From NCBI GenBank assembly GCA_017649855.1, contig JAGCGA010000006.1, forward strand, positions 1 through 64,000: 64,000 nucleotides of DNA, read 5' to 3'. Below, piece after piece: positions 34,801 through 43,971 of this stretch. The stretch comes from Bacteroidales bacterium (GTDB taxonomy: Bacteria > Bacteroidota > Bacteroidia > Bacteroidales > WCHB1-69). Position 1 is the stretch's first letter, and every line of letters starts with the position of its first letter. A program made the translations under genes and the position numbers. Below the pieces are notes generated by a model that saw only the letters and a list, made by a program, of their open reading frames with translations, had not been told where the DNA came from and did no database searches.

Positions 34801-37800
34801 TGGTACTCTGCGCGAACCCAAGTCGCGCTGGGGCGGTATCATGCGCAAATTTGACAACACCGACTTCGAATCCTCCAACTACGAATACATCGAATTCTGG
34901 ATGATGGATCCTTTTATTGAAAATGAGAATCATACCGGTGGTAAGCTCTATTTCAACTTAGGTGATATCTCCGAGGACATTCTGCGGGATGGTATGAAGT
35001 CTTTCGAAAGCGGACTTCCTGCGGATGGAGGTGATGAAGATGTGGAATTCACCGTCTGGGGTCGTGTCCCGACCGTCCAGCAGATTGTCAACGCCTTTGA
35101 TCTGAATCTGGATTCACGCCCCAACCAGGATGTCGGTTATGACGGTTTGCGGGATGATCGCGAGCAGATCTACTTCAACGACAACTATCTGCAACTCATT
35201 GCCAACGCCTACGGCAACGCTTCCCAAGCATATGTCCAGGCGCTCCGTGACCCTTCCAATGACGACTACCACTTCTATCGAGGCAGCGACTATGACCAAG
35301 CCGACGTCAAGGTGGTGGAACGTTACAAATACTACAACAATTCTGAAGGCAACTCCCCGACAGACAACCAAAGTCCGGAGTCCTATCCCACCTCAGCGTC
35401 CTCCATCCCGAACTTGGAGGACATGAATAACGACAACACGCTCAGCGAGGATGAAAAATATTACCAATATGTCATCCAGTTGGATCCCCAGCACATGGTG
35501 GTGGGCGAGAACTATATCAACGATGTCTATGAGGCGGTTTCCTCTCCGCTGCCGAACGGAGAGCGTTTAACCACCAAATGGTATCAGTTCCGTATTCCCA
35601 TCCACAATCCTGACAGGGTCGTCAACAACATCTCGGGCTTCAACTCCATCCGTTTCATGCGTATGTTCCTCCGTGACTTTGAGGAGCCTATCATCTGCCG
35701 TTTTGCCACCTTTGAGCTTGTGCGCAGCGACTGGCGTACTTACAACCTGGGATTGCAGGAAGAGGGCGACTACACACCCACACAGGGTGATGGCGAGGGC
35801 TCTTTCTATGTGGGAACGGTCAGCTACGAGGAAAACTCCAACAGGACACCCATCCCTTACGTGCTGCCTCCTGGCATCGAACGCGAAACCATTGCCGGCT
35901 TGAACACCTACCAGATCAACGAACAGGCCCTGACTTTGAAAGCCGTGGACTTGGTGGATGGCGACGCCCGTGCCGTTTACAAGAGCACCTCCTATGACCT
36001 CCGCAATTTCGAAACCCTGCAGATGGCTATCCACGCTGAGTCTATCGTCAGCTCCAACGACCTGCAGAAAGGGGACATCTCCACGTTCATCCGGCTAGGC
36101 TCCGACTTCACCGACAACTACTATGAATATGAGATCCCCGTGGAGATCACTCCTTGGGGTGTTGGCAAAGACACTTTCGCCATCTGGCCGCTGGCCAACA
36201 ACATGGTGATCTATCTGGACTCCCTGGTCTCCTTGAAGATGGAACGCAATCTGGCTGTCCGTAGAGGCGACCTCACCAGCAACCTGATCCCCTACACCAA
36301 GTATCTGGAAGACGGCAACAAGATGACCATCGTCGGCAACCCGAACTTAGGCGATGTGACCACCATCATGATCGGTATCCGAAACCCGAAAAAGCAGAGC
36401 ATGATGGATAACGATGATATGGAGCCCAAATCTGTGGAAGTGTGGGTGAATGAGTTGCGATTGGTGGGCTTCGATGACCGACAGGGCTTTGCCGCTCTCT
36501 TGCGTGCCCGTATGAACATTGCCGATGTGGGTGACCTTACCGTTTCCGGCACCTACTCCACTCCAGGATTCGGCAGCATCGAACAATCCCTGACCGAACG
36601 CTCCCACGAGACCAACGTGAATCTGGACATCGCCACTAATATCGATGGTGGAAAACTCTTCTTCCCTGAGAAGTGGAATATCAAGATTCCTTTCCATTAC
36701 GACTACTCCATGGGCATGGCTTTGCCCGAATATAACCCCTTGAATCCGGATGTGAAACTGCAAGACGATCTGGCTTTGTGCGAGACCGCAGCAGAACGCG
36801 ACTCCCTTCGTCGTCTGTCCACCGCCTATACGCAACGTCAGAACATCAACCTGATGAATGTGCGCAAGGAGCGTAGTTTCGACAAGGGTTCGATGAAGAT
36901 GCACCCTTGGGATATTGAAAACTTTGACCTCTCCTACTCCTATTCCGAGTTGATTCAACGGGATGAGGACCTCGAGATGAACAACGAGCTCACCCACAAC
37001 GGCGAGATAGGCTACACCTTCAGCACCAACCCCAAGAACTACCGTCCCTTCAGCAAGATGAAATGGACGCGCAGCAAATGGCTGCAGCTGATCCGCGACT
37101 TCAACATCACCCCCATGCCGAAGAATGTGGTGGTCAGAACCTCGATGCGAAGAGAGCTCCAAGCCTTCAAGTATCGCCCGAAGAGCCAAGGCAACATCAT
37201 TGTGGACACCAGTTTCGTCAAATCTTTTGACTGGACTCGTAATTATGCCCTTAACTGGGATATTTTCCAGAGCCTGAAGCTGGAATTCCGTGCCGATGCC
37301 TCCGCCCGTATTGACGAACCTGACGGCCTCATTGACACCCGTACCGAAAAAGACTCCATCTGGCACAATGTAGGACGGGGCGGCCGGACCACCGACTATC
37401 GGCAGATCTTCAGCGGCACCTACCAGCTGCCTATCAACAAAATCCCGCTCTTCAACTGGGTGAATGCCAACGTTCGTTACCAATCCAACTACCAGTTCAC
37501 AGCCTCGGCCTTGTCACTGGCCTATCTGGGCAACACCATCCAGAACTCCAACACCATCCAAGGCAATGTCAACTTGAACTTTGTGACGTTATACAACAAT
37601 ATCCCCTACCTGAAGAAGGTCAACCAAGGTAACCGTAAGCCTCAGACAAGCCAGAAAAAAGACAAAGGCCAATTTGACAAAAACAAAGAAAAAGGGGAAG
37701 AGGAGACCGTAGCTGCCAAGGACTCTATTAAGGAGAAGCCCAATTACGGAAAGATCATCCTGGACGGTACGCTTCGTTTCTTCATGATGGTCCGCAATGT

Positions 37801-39103
37801 GTCGGCCAACTACACCCGTGGCGCGGGAACCATCCTGCCTGGCTACATGGGCACACCCAAGTTTTTCGGCATCGACCTCCACGACAAGTCCCCGGGCTTC
37901 CTGTTTGTCTTTGGCGGACAGCCGGATGTGCAGGCGATCGGCGCCCAACGCCACTGGCTCACCACCGACTCGCTGATGAACACCGCCTACCAACGCACCC
38001 GCAACGAGAATCTTAACCTGCGGGCCACCGTCGAACCGTTCCGTGACTTCCGTATCGAGGTGTCGGCTACCCGCCGGTACACCGAAAACTACTCCGAATA
38101 TTTCCATGTTGACGAGGAGGGCATCCTCTATCATTATACCCCTCAACGCAATGGCTCCTTCAGCATGACCTACTGCGGTTTGAGAACCTTCTTCCAAGAT
38201 TATAACCAATTGTTTGAAGATTTCCGCGACATCCGTATGACCATCGCCAACCGTCTGGCAGAAGCCAATCCGAACTACACGGGCGAAGTGAATCCGGAGA
38301 CTGGCTTCCCTGAAGGCTACAGTGAAGTGTCGCAAGATGTGCTGATGGGCGCCTTCTTCTCCGCCTATATGGGAAAAGACGCAGAGAAGATGGACCTCTC
38401 CACCCCGTTCCTGAAGATTCCGTTGCCTAACTGGCGACTCACCTACAACGGTTTCTCCAAAATCAAGGGTATCGACAAGGTGTTCCAAAGCCTCTCCATT
38501 GCACACAGCTACACCTGCACCTACCAGATAGGTGGTTTTGCCACCAACCTCTCCTATGTCGAAGGAGCCGGGGCTGTGAATGCCCTGGGCGACTTCATCC
38601 CCAGAGAAGAGATGAACCAGATGGCCCTGTCAGAACAATTCGCACCGCTCATCGGCTTCGACATGACCCTGCGTAACAGCATGCTGCTGAAAGTGGAATA
38701 CAAGCAATCCCGCAACGTTGCCCTTAGCTTCACCAACAACCAGATCACCGAGACCTCCAGCTTTGAACTGGCCGTTTCCGGCGGCTACCGTTTCAAGGAT
38801 CTGAAAATTGGCCTGATCTTCGCCGGACAAAAACGACAGTTCGTCAGCGACCTGAATGTGACCGCCGGCGTCGGCATCAAGAGCAACCAGACCCAACTGC
38901 GCAAGATCCAAGAACTCCAAGACCAAGTGACGGCAGGCTCCCTGACCGCCACCATCAATGTGGCTGCCGAATACCAATTCAGCCAGATGGTCGGTATCAA
39001 GTTCTACTACGACCAAACCATCAACAGACCGAAGGTCCAGAATCAGTACAACAACATGAACTTCGAGACTGGCATCGCACTGCGCCTCATGCTCTCTCAA
39101 TAG
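31808..39103 (+). CDS. sprA: SprA/Sov, outer-membrane translocon protein of the type IX secretion system
   Basis: SprA forms the very large beta-barrel through which T9SS cargo crosses the outer membrane. The length of 2431 residues fits the family. It starts with a TTG (MKKTDKNKILYTTWAIVSLC, a signal or anchor) 8 bases after ruvA. Recognisable features are the N-terminal SprA domain (GGGGLIPELHVGGDLFESIF, DIRPSGNIEVKFGVKHTQTQ, VGDKIEFNLNYAT), the internal repeat of this domain, a long series of amphipathic strands, a Lys/Glu-rich insert near 1940-1970, and an ending typical of barrels (ETGIALRLMLSQ). At least three likely substrates are encoded in this window (at 755, 8848 and 18471). The non-ATG start may limit output or rely on coupling to ruvA. 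Confidence 0.97.
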   Translation: MKKTDKNKILYTTWAIVSLCVCITLGYAANARLHDATLPHPQKEESVEETADTSLPVDYGKLLLANTALTPPDSNEESGVPQPDNNPLNNQHYSPFYLQDPPGIGTVIQYNPETNTYEFQYQTGNVPYGPGAYMDINEYINYDLQQSIQNYWHSNSVGATGKRNGGGGLIPELHVGGDLFESIFGSNTIDIRPSGNIEVKFGVKHTQTQNYSLPVKQRRHTDFDFDQDIQLNMIARVGDKIEFNLNYATNQLQVGTNNDVMKLKYGGKEDDILQLIEFGNVTMPLNSTLITGSQNLFGVKGQFKFGNLTVTGVAAQKKGATQSASITNGAAEEEFYFSADQYEENRHFFLAQFFRDHYNEYLSTLPLVGSPIVITKIEVWRTTIGAATNENRNIVAFTDLGEADPEFASFSYNPMYQGGQYPDDNINNLMMVVDTSLYRTLSNVSANMHSIGMNSGKNYEKLESARLLSPSEYTVNTKLGFISLNSALSADQVLAVAFQYTVIGDDNVYQVGEFSNEVTAPNCIRVKLLKSSNTNTKSPLWKLMMKNVYSLSAYQVSSEKFRLNILYTGDAEGVPNGFFTQGSEKGIPLIRLLGLDRLNQQQDPNPDGIFDFIDNAATVGGTINSNNGRIYFPTIEPFGKDLRAVITEPELADKYAFDSLYTMTKTMAQQITNKNKFYIEGTYRSSYGSEFRIPTTNVAQGSVKVTAGGITLQENVDYTVNYDMGTVSIINQGYLNSGTPINVSWEPEDEYGTDQYLFGANLDYAFSPNFNIGATLMNLRERPFTNKVNYGDEPINNFIWGMNFAYKAELPFVTKAVDLLSFHSTTTQSFLNLEGEFAHFVPGHARAIGKKGTTYIDNFEAAKTTIALNTFANWVLASTPQGQPDLFPEAGAVSITDNVRKQLAYGYNRAHLSWYIVDQSVFYNGNSATPSNLTAEDLSAPYARAVYEPELFPYKEYDGTTISTYMPVFNLAYYPSEKGPYNYDVTGSEGYSHGINDDGTLREPKSRWGGIMRKFDNTDFESSNYEYIEFWMMDPFIENENHTGGKLYFNLGDISEDILRDGMKSFESGLPADGGDEDVEFTVWGRVPTVQQIVNAFDLNLDSRPNQDVGYDGLRDDREQIYFNDNYLQLIANAYGNASQAYVQALRDPSNDDYHFYRGSDYDQADVKVVERYKYYNNSEGNSPTDNQSPESYPTSASSIPNLEDMNNDNTLSEDEKYYQYVIQLDPQHMVVGENYINDVYEAVSSPLPNGERLTTKWYQFRIPIHNPDRVVNNISGFNSIRFMRMFLRDFEEPIICRFATFELVRSDWRTYNLGLQEEGDYTPTQGDGEGSFYVGTVSYEENSNRTPIPYVLPPGIERETIAGLNTYQINEQALTLKAVDLVDGDARAVYKSTSYDLRNFETLQMAIHAESIVSSNDLQKGDISTFIRLGSDFTDNYYEYEIPVEITPWGVGKDTFAIWPLANNMVIYLDSLVSLKMERNLAVRRGDLTSNLIPYTKYLEDGNKMTIVGNPNLGDVTTIMIGIRNPKKQSMMDNDDMEPKSVEVWVNELRLVGFDDRQGFAALLRARMNIADVGDLTVSGTYSTPGFGSIEQSLTERSHETNVNLDIATNIDGGKLFFPEKWNIKIPFHYDYSMGMALPEYNPLNPDVKLQDDLALCETAAERDSLRRLSTAYTQRQNINLMNVRKERSFDKGSMKMHPWDIENFDLSYSYSELIQRDEDLEMNNELTHNGEIGYTFSTNPKNYRPFSKMKWTRSKWLQLIRDFNITPMPKNVVVRTSMRRELQAFKYRPKSQGNIIVDTSFVKSFDWTRNYALNWDIFQSLKLEFRADASARIDEPDGLIDTRTEKDSIWHNVGRGGRTTDYRQIFSGTYQLPINKIPLFNWVNANVRYQSNYQFTASALSLAYLGNTIQNSNTIQGNVNLNFVTLYNNIPYLKKVNQGNRKPQTSQKKDKGQFDKNKEKGEEETVAAKDSIKEKPNYGKIILDGTLRFFMMVRNVSANYTRGAGTILPGYMGTPKFFGIDLHDKSPGFLFVFGGQPDVQAIGAQRHWLTTDSLMNTAYQRTRNENLNLRATVEPFRDFRIEVSATRRYTENYSEYFHVDEEGILYHYTPQRNGSFSMTYCGLRTFFQDYNQLFEDFRDIRMTIANRLAEANPNYTGEVNPETGFPEGYSEVSQDVLMGAFFSAYMGKDAEKMDLSTPFLKIPLPNWRLTYNGFSKIKGIDKVFQSLSIAHSYTCTYQIGGFATNLSYVEGAGAVNALGDFIPREEMNQMALSEQFAPLIGFDMTLRNSMLLKVEYKQSRNVALSFTNNQITETSSFELAVSGGYRFKDLKIGLIFAGQKRQFVSDLNVTAGVGIKSNQTQLRKIQELQDQVTAGSLTATINVAAEYQFSQMVGIKFYYDQTINRPKVQNQYNNMNFETGIALRLMLSQ

Positions 39104-39180
39104 CGGGATTTCCCGTAGTTCTTGACATCTCCCTATTGAAAAATTGTGTTTTTTTATGAAACTACACAACAAGATTTTAT

Positions 39181-39188
39181 TATTTTTG
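39181..39188 (+). promoter_or_regulatory. -7 box TATTTTTG for the 39212 gene
   Basis: Followed by C, 23 bases before the ATG. It excludes the longer frame that begins at 39146. Confidence 0.6.
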
Positions 39189-39211
39189 CACCTCAAAAAA
39201 TAATTAGGATT

Positions 39212-39613
39212 ATGAAAAGAATTAAATTTTTGATTCCGATACTGGTAGCCGCCATCGTGGCTTTTGCCTTCTCCCAGTGCAAGAAAAACCACGACTGCAC
39301 CATGCATATTGAATGCTACTATTCCAACAACGGCATTGACACCGGCGCAGTATGCCCTAACGCCCATATCGTGGTCGGAAAAGCGGAATATGCCGATTAT
39401 GCCCGCGCAGACGGCTATACCAATATCCAGGGAATCTTTGAACACATATTCCCCTACCCCGCCCTGCTCGACGTGGTGGCCAACAAGGCTGACACCACCT
39501 GGGACGAGGAAGGCAACATCGTGGATGTCAAGTATTACACCGGCGCCGCACAAGTGCAAGTCAACGACGGTGAGACTACCTCTAAGACCATCCTGATGGT
39601 TCAAACGTATTAA
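39212..39613 (+). CDS. Small exported lipoprotein-like protein, unknown
   Basis: From the ATG at 39212 the product has 133 residues. It has a signal sequence (MKRIKFLIPILVAAIVAFAF) followed by SQC, an imperfect lipobox with Cys23. The rest looks like a small beta-sandwich (IECYYSNNGIDTGAVCPNAH, VVGKAEYADYARADGYTNIQ, QVQVNDGETTSKTILMV), similar in style to short carboxypeptidase-regulatory-like folds. It lies between sprA and the transglycosylase gene with its own promoter. No function is assigned. Confidence 0.7.
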   Translation: MKRIKFLIPILVAAIVAFAFSQCKKNHDCTMHIECYYSNNGIDTGAVCPNAHIVVGKAEYADYARADGYTNIQGIFEHIFPYPALLDVVANKADTTWDEEGNIVDVKYYTGAAQVQVNDGETTSKTILMVQTY

Positions 39614-39690
39614 TTCTATTCACTCCCATCCTCCCCTCGCTGCCTATTCTCTTCCGATCACGTGGATGACCGAATACAAAATTCTATGTT

Positions 39691-41058
39691 TTGAAGAAAA
39701 AAATAATCGGTGAAATAACATTCCTAATTGCCACCATTATCTTGTTGGGTGCGTTGTTCCTTCGCGGAAGAATCGACTACACCCCCATCTCCAACATCAT
39801 CAAACACGAAAAGAAGTCCTACCACCATAGCGACACTCTTAAGGCACTTATCTTCTATCATGCCGCGGATTACTTTGTTTATCACGGACAAGTAATTGGT
39901 TTTCAGTATGATATGATTAAACAGATGGCAAAAGACTTCAACATGAAGGTGGATATCTCCATTGAGGCTGACCCTGACAGCATGATGATGAAATCCTTCA
40001 GCAACCAGTATGACATCATCGGCTTCGACTTCGACAAGAACTTCTTCTCCCCCATGTATCTCACGCTTTCGGAGCCGCACTCGTACACCTATCCTATCTT
40101 GCTGATACGAAAAAAGATGGAGTTTGACAGTTCCGGCACCCATGTAGTGCATATTCCAGCCCAATACAACCAGAAGCTGGACCTCTCCAAGTTGCAGATG
40201 CCGGGTACCTGGCGGCAGCAAAACCATCCTGAAAAGACCGTGGAGGACCTGATTGAGATGTTGGAGGACACGCTGATCGATTATGTGGTCTGCAACCACA
40301 ACATCGCCATCACCCTATTGCCGTTTTACAAGAACCTGGAAATGGGTCCACGCATTGGGGAAGACTTTCCTCGCAACTGGGTGCTGGACCCCAGGAACAA
40401 AACCTTGAACGACTCCATCAACCTATGGCTGACCAACATGAAGGAGACCAAGTTCTACAAACGGATTTGTCTTCGTTATCTGTCCCAGCATTCCCAAATC
40501 ATCAACAACTCCTTTGGAAAGAAGCGGGACAACATCTCCACCTACGACAAATGCATCCAGGCGGCTAGCAAGCATCACAATTTGGATTGGCGTTTTGTAT
40601 CTTCCATCATTTATCAGGAGTCGCACTTTTGCACCGATGTGTTAGGCATGGGTGGCAGCTATGGCATCATGCAGATGATGCCCGTGACGTATGAACGATA
40701 CGGTCTCACCGACACCTCCACCGTGGAGGAGCAGATATGGGCCGGTGTGAAATACATCCGCTTCCTGTACAATATCTTCAATGGGAAAGTGGACACCAAC
40801 GACATCTATTATTTTGTGGCCGGTTCTTACAACTCCGGACCGGGCCATATTCTGGACGCCATCACTTTAAGCAAGAAGTATGGTGGCGACAGCGAGCATT
40901 GGGAATCGGTGAAGGATTTTCTCCTTTTGAAATCACACAAAGAATACTACAGCGATCCGGATGTCAAATGCGGATATTACCCTGGCAAACACACGGTCAA
41001 TTATGTGCAGGAGGTGATGGATCGTTATAACGGATATAAACTTACAAAGAAGGAATGA
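39691..41058 (+). CDS. MltF-like membrane-bound lytic transglycosylase
   Basis: The 455-residue protein begins with a TTG codon and an N-terminal membrane anchor (about 7-25, GEITFLIATIILLGALFL). Residues about 45-265 resemble a solute-binding-protein family 3 domain (KALIFYHAADYFVYHGQVIG, IGFQYDMIKQMAKDFNM). The C-terminal SLT domain has the catalytic Glu310 in SSIIYQESHF, then GGSYGIMQMMP and FVAGSYNSGPGHI. This domain order is that of MltF, which cleaves peptidoglycan glycan strands to 1,6-anhydro ends on the periplasmic side. purD overlaps its stop by four bases, implying one transcript. Confidence 0.88.
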   Translation: MKKKIIGEITFLIATIILLGALFLRGRIDYTPISNIIKHEKKSYHHSDTLKALIFYHAADYFVYHGQVIGFQYDMIKQMAKDFNMKVDISIEADPDSMMMKSFSNQYDIIGFDFDKNFFSPMYLTLSEPHSYTYPILLIRKKMEFDSSGTHVVHIPAQYNQKLDLSKLQMPGTWRQQNHPEKTVEDLIEMLEDTLIDYVVCNHNIAITLLPFYKNLEMGPRIGEDFPRNWVLDPRNKTLNDSINLWLTNMKETKFYKRICLRYLSQHSQIINNSFGKKRDNISTYDKCIQAASKHHNLDWRFVSSIIYQESHFCTDVLGMGGSYGIMQMMPVTYERYGLTDTSTVEEQIWAGVKYIRFLYNIFNGKVDTNDIYYFVAGSYNSGPGHILDAITLSKKYGGDSEHWESVKDFLLLKSHKEYYSDPDVKCGYYPGKHTVNYVQEVMDRYNGYKLTKKE

Positions 41059-42311
41059 ACATTTTGATTATCGGTCGTGGCGGCCGTGAACACGCCATCG
41101 CTTGGAAAGCTGCACAATCCCCTTTAACCACCCGTCTTTTCATTGCTCCCGGCAATGATGGCATGCGGACGATCACATCCGTACCGGTGGAGTTGGTTCC
41201 TATTGACGAGAACGACAGTGAGGCCTTAGTGGCTTTTGCCCGTGACCATGCGGTGGACCTCACCATTGTAGGCCCGGAGGCTGCCCTTATCAACGGCATT
41301 GCCAACCGTTTTCAAAAAGCGGGTCTGGCCATCTTCGCACCCACGGCGGAGGCTGCTCAGATAGAAGGCAGCAAGCAGTTTGCCAAGGACCTGATGATCA
41401 AATATCATATCCCTACGGCCGCCTTCCGCATATTCGACCGCTATGAGGAGGCCTCCGCCTACTTGAAAGAGGTGGGAGCTCCCATCGTCATCAAATATGA
41501 CGGGATCGCTGCCGGCAAGGGCGTGGTCGTGGCCATGACCTACGAGGAGGCTGACAAAGCCCTGCAGGACATGCTTCTGGACCATAACTTCGGGGAGGGC
41601 AAGGTGCTGATGGAAGAGTTTCTCCAAGGTCCCGAATTCTCCCTGCTCACCTTGGTCAACGGCCACCAAGTGGTGCCATTGGTCATCGCGCAGGACCACA
41701 AACGCGCCTTTGACGGTGACAAGGGCCCCAACACGGGCGGCATGGGCGCCTACACGCCTGTACCCGTCATCCCGCAAGAGCAAATCAAGTGGGCGGTGGA
41801 GCATATCATGCAAGCCACGGCGGACGCCATGGTGGCAGAGGGCTGCCCCTTCACCGGCATCCTCTACGGTGGACTGATGCTTACCCCCCAAGGACCCAAA
41901 GTCATTGAGTTCAACGCCCGCTTCGGGGATCCCGAAACGGAAATCGTGCTCCCCAAGATGAAAAGCGACCTCATCCAACATATCCTCGACCTGATGGCCC
42001 ACAAGCCGGTAACGCCCGAGTTCCACGACGAGGCCTTCCTCGGGGTGGTGCTGGCCGCTAAAGGTTATCCCGGAAAATATGGCAAAGGCTTCCCCATCCG
42101 CAATCTGGACCATCTCTCCCAGACCGTCTTCCACATGGGCACCAAAACACAGGATGGTGTGTGCGTGTCCAATGGCGGACGAGTCCTCTTTGTGGTGGGC
42201 AAAGGCCAGACCCTCGCCGAAGCACAGAAAGACGCCTACGAAGGCGTACATAAAATAGCCTGCCCAGACCTCTTCTTCCGCGAAGACATAGGGTGGCAGG
42301 CTATCCGATGA
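41055..42311 (+). CDS. purD: Phosphoribosylamine-glycine ligase
   Basis: Joins phosphoribosylamine and glycine using ATP in purine synthesis; cytoplasmic. The 418-residue length is normal. The signature elements are GRGGREHAIAWKA at the N-terminus, VGPEAALINGIANRF, the ATP-grasp region IVIKYDGIAAGKGVVVAMTY and VLMEEFLQGPEFSLL, then PNTGGMGAYTPVPV and EFNARFGDPETEIVLP. Its start overlaps the stop of the transglycosylase gene (ATGA), so translation is probably coupled. A dispersed repeat follows the stop codon. Confidence 0.97.
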   Translation: MNILIIGRGGREHAIAWKAAQSPLTTRLFIAPGNDGMRTITSVPVELVPIDENDSEALVAFARDHAVDLTIVGPEAALINGIANRFQKAGLAIFAPTAEAAQIEGSKQFAKDLMIKYHIPTAAFRIFDRYEEASAYLKEVGAPIVIKYDGIAAGKGVVVAMTYEEADKALQDMLLDHNFGEGKVLMEEFLQGPEFSLLTLVNGHQVVPLVIAQDHKRAFDGDKGPNTGGMGAYTPVPVIPQEQIKWAVEHIMQATADAMVAEGCPFTGILYGGLMLTPQGPKVIEFNARFGDPETEIVLPKMKSDLIQHILDLMAHKPVTPEFHDEAFLGVVLAAKGYPGKYGKGFPIRNLDHLSQTVFHMGTKTQDGVCVSNGGRVLFVVGKGQTLAEAQKDAYEGVHKIACPDLFFREDIGWQAIR

Positions 42312-42312
42312 T

Positions 42313-42356
42313 TGTTAGCCGTTAGCTGTTGGCTATTCGCCGTTAGCCATTGACTT
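42313..42356. repeat. Dispersed repeat, TTAGCCATTGGC family
   Basis: Contains TGTTAGCCGTTAGCTGTTGG and CCGTTAGCCATTGAC. It fills the 47-base gap between the convergent purD and the oxidoreductase gene. Confidence 0.75.
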
Positions 42357-42358
42357 GG

Positions 42359-43615
42359 CTATCGTTTATTGGATTTTTCCACTGCTGCTTCCTGTTTGGC
42401 AATCTCTTTGCGCAATTTCTCCGGAAGCTCGCTGTTCTGCATGCACTGGTGACACTTCATCTCCAGCGTGTACATACGGCCAATACAGTAGTTGGAATGC
42501 TTGCAGCCGCTCTCAGTGACCTCGCCCGACTGCAACTTGTTGACAAAGTCAGGATCGTGCAAGACGGCGCGCGCCATCTGGAAAGCCACAAAACCGGAAT
42601 CCAGCACCTTTTCCATATCCTCTTTTCTGTTCATACCGCCTACATAAATCAACGGCATCTTGACAGCCTGGCGGAATTTCATGGCTGTCTCATAGAAATA
42701 GGCATCCTTGTAGGGCACTGTCGGGATGACGAGGCGCCCGCCCAGGTGCAAGCCCAGCTTGAGCCACCAGAACTTCTTCATATCCATGTAGTAGGCCAGG
42801 GTCTTCAATGGCATGGCACCGCGCATCACCTCCATCGGGGCTTTGCTGACAAAACCAGCCGTCAGCACCAAGGCATGCACACCCAACTTCTCTAGCTCTT
42901 GGGCCACCTTGATACATTCATCCACCTTCATGCCGCTGCGGAAACCATCGTACATGTTGGTTTTCACCACAATGGCCATGTCGTCCTTGGCCTCCTCCAT
43001 CACTTTGGTGATCACCAGCTTCATGAAACGCATGCGGTTTTCCAAAGAACCGCCGAACTCATCCTTGCGGTGGTTGGTGTAGGGAGACAAGAACTGGCTG
43101 ATCAGATAGCCGTGGCCTGCATGCACCTCCACACAGTCGAAACCTGCCTGACGGCACAAGTTGATAGCCTTGCCAAAGTCTTCCACCAGCTCATAGATCT
43201 CCGCCTTGGTGATCTTGCGGGTAAAGGTGGGAGAATAGAGGTTGAACCGGCCAGAAGGCGAAAGCGGTTTCTGTCCGCAGGTGGCGCGGTGGGTCATATT
43301 TCCACAATGGCCAATCTGAATGGATGCTTTGGCACCTTCAGCATGTATGGCATCGGTCAGGACCTTCAAATCAGGCACAATCTCCTCACGCAACCACAGC
43401 TGGCCGTTAAAGGAAAGGCCGCTTTGGCTGACAGAAGCATAGGCTACAGTCGTCATGCCAATGCCTCCCTTGGCCACTGAACGGTGATAATTTAACAAGT
43501 CTTCGGACGGCTTGTTGCCGTAAGCCATGTTCTCAAAGGCTGCCGAACGGATCGTACGGTTACGCAGTGTGATCGGGCCAATCTGACATGGCGTGAAAAT
43601 AGTAGAATTTGACAT
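42359..43615 (-). CDS. NADH:flavin oxidoreductase (old yellow enzyme family)
   Basis: From MSNSTIFTPC (43615; an ATG two codons earlier also exists) the product has 418 residues. It is a TIM-barrel FMN enzyme: PITLRNRTIRSAAFENMA, ASIQIGHCGNMT, the typical segment FDCVEVHAGHGYLISQFLSPYTN then RKDEFGGSLENRMRF, and PLIYVGGMN with GFVAFQMARAVLHDP for FMN phosphate. The C-terminal CKHSNYC and CHQC cluster suggests an iron-sulfur site, as in the 2,4-dienoyl-CoA reductase branch. The C-terminal FAD/NAD domain of that branch is absent. The substrate is unknown. No clear promoter box is seen. Confidence 0.9.
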   Translation of the reverse strand: MSNSTIFTPCQIGPITLRNRTIRSAAFENMAYGNKPSEDLLNYHRSVAKGGIGMTTVAYASVSQSGLSFNGQLWLREEIVPDLKVLTDAIHAEGAKASIQIGHCGNMTHRATCGQKPLSPSGRFNLYSPTFTRKITKAEIYELVEDFGKAINLCRQAGFDCVEVHAGHGYLISQFLSPYTNHRKDEFGGSLENRMRFMKLVITKVMEEAKDDMAIVVKTNMYDGFRSGMKVDECIKVAQELEKLGVHALVLTAGFVSKAPMEVMRGAMPLKTLAYYMDMKKFWWLKLGLHLGGRLVIPTVPYKDAYFYETAMKFRQAVKMPLIYVGGMNRKEDMEKVLDSGFVAFQMARAVLHDPDFVNKLQSGEVTESGCKHSNYCIGRMYTLEMKCHQCMQNSELPEKLRKEIAKQEAAVEKSNKR

Positions 43616-43621
43616 ACGCAA

Positions 43622-43971
43622 TTTTTTTGTACAAAGCCGTATAACGTGGTATATGATATTTTATTGTAACAACCTCTTTTTTTTGTTGGACACAGATAAA
43701 CCTGACCATGGTTTGGGAAGTCTTTCATCACCTTTTGAAGTAAAGCAAAAAAGATACCGCCAGGCGACACCGGCAGAACAGGACATGATGAAACGTAATA
43801 TTTCTGATTCTATTTCTTAACTTGTATGTTACGAATAAAAATAAAAACTATATTTGCACCCTAAAATTCCCAAAAGGGGAAATCAGAAGTTTTGAAGTTC
43901 TTTGGGATTTCCAAAATATTGATAATTAATTTTTTAACTGAATAAATCATTTTTCTTAAAACGAATAAATT
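43622..43971. other. Intergenic region between the divergent oxidoreductase gene and frr
   Basis: The first 200 bases hold a plus-strand frame ending at 43820 whose last residues (SSPFEVKQKRYRQATPAEQD) look protein-like, but it has no promoter or recognised relatives. The frr promoter lies at 43849 and is followed by a leader of about 109 nt with GGAAATC (43879-43885) and GATTTCC (43909-43915) able to pair. Confidence 0.4.
43849..43856 (+). promoter_or_regulatory. -7 box TATATTTG for frr-gcvH
   Basis: Followed by CACC. The leader to the frr ATG is about 109 nt, long for this window. Confidence 0.6.

Noticed and set aside
36347..38506. Long minus-strand frames inside sprA
   Set aside because: Antisense frames with composition typical of shadows and no motifs; sprA is intact through the region.
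42359..42895. Plus-strand frame after purD
   Set aside because: Antisense to the 3' part of the old yellow enzyme gene, whose Cys cluster and FMN motifs are clear.
43593..43820. 75-codon frame between the oxidoreductase gene and frr
   Set aside because: It overlaps the start region of the divergent gene and has no promoter or recognised relatives. Kept only as a note in the intergenic entry.
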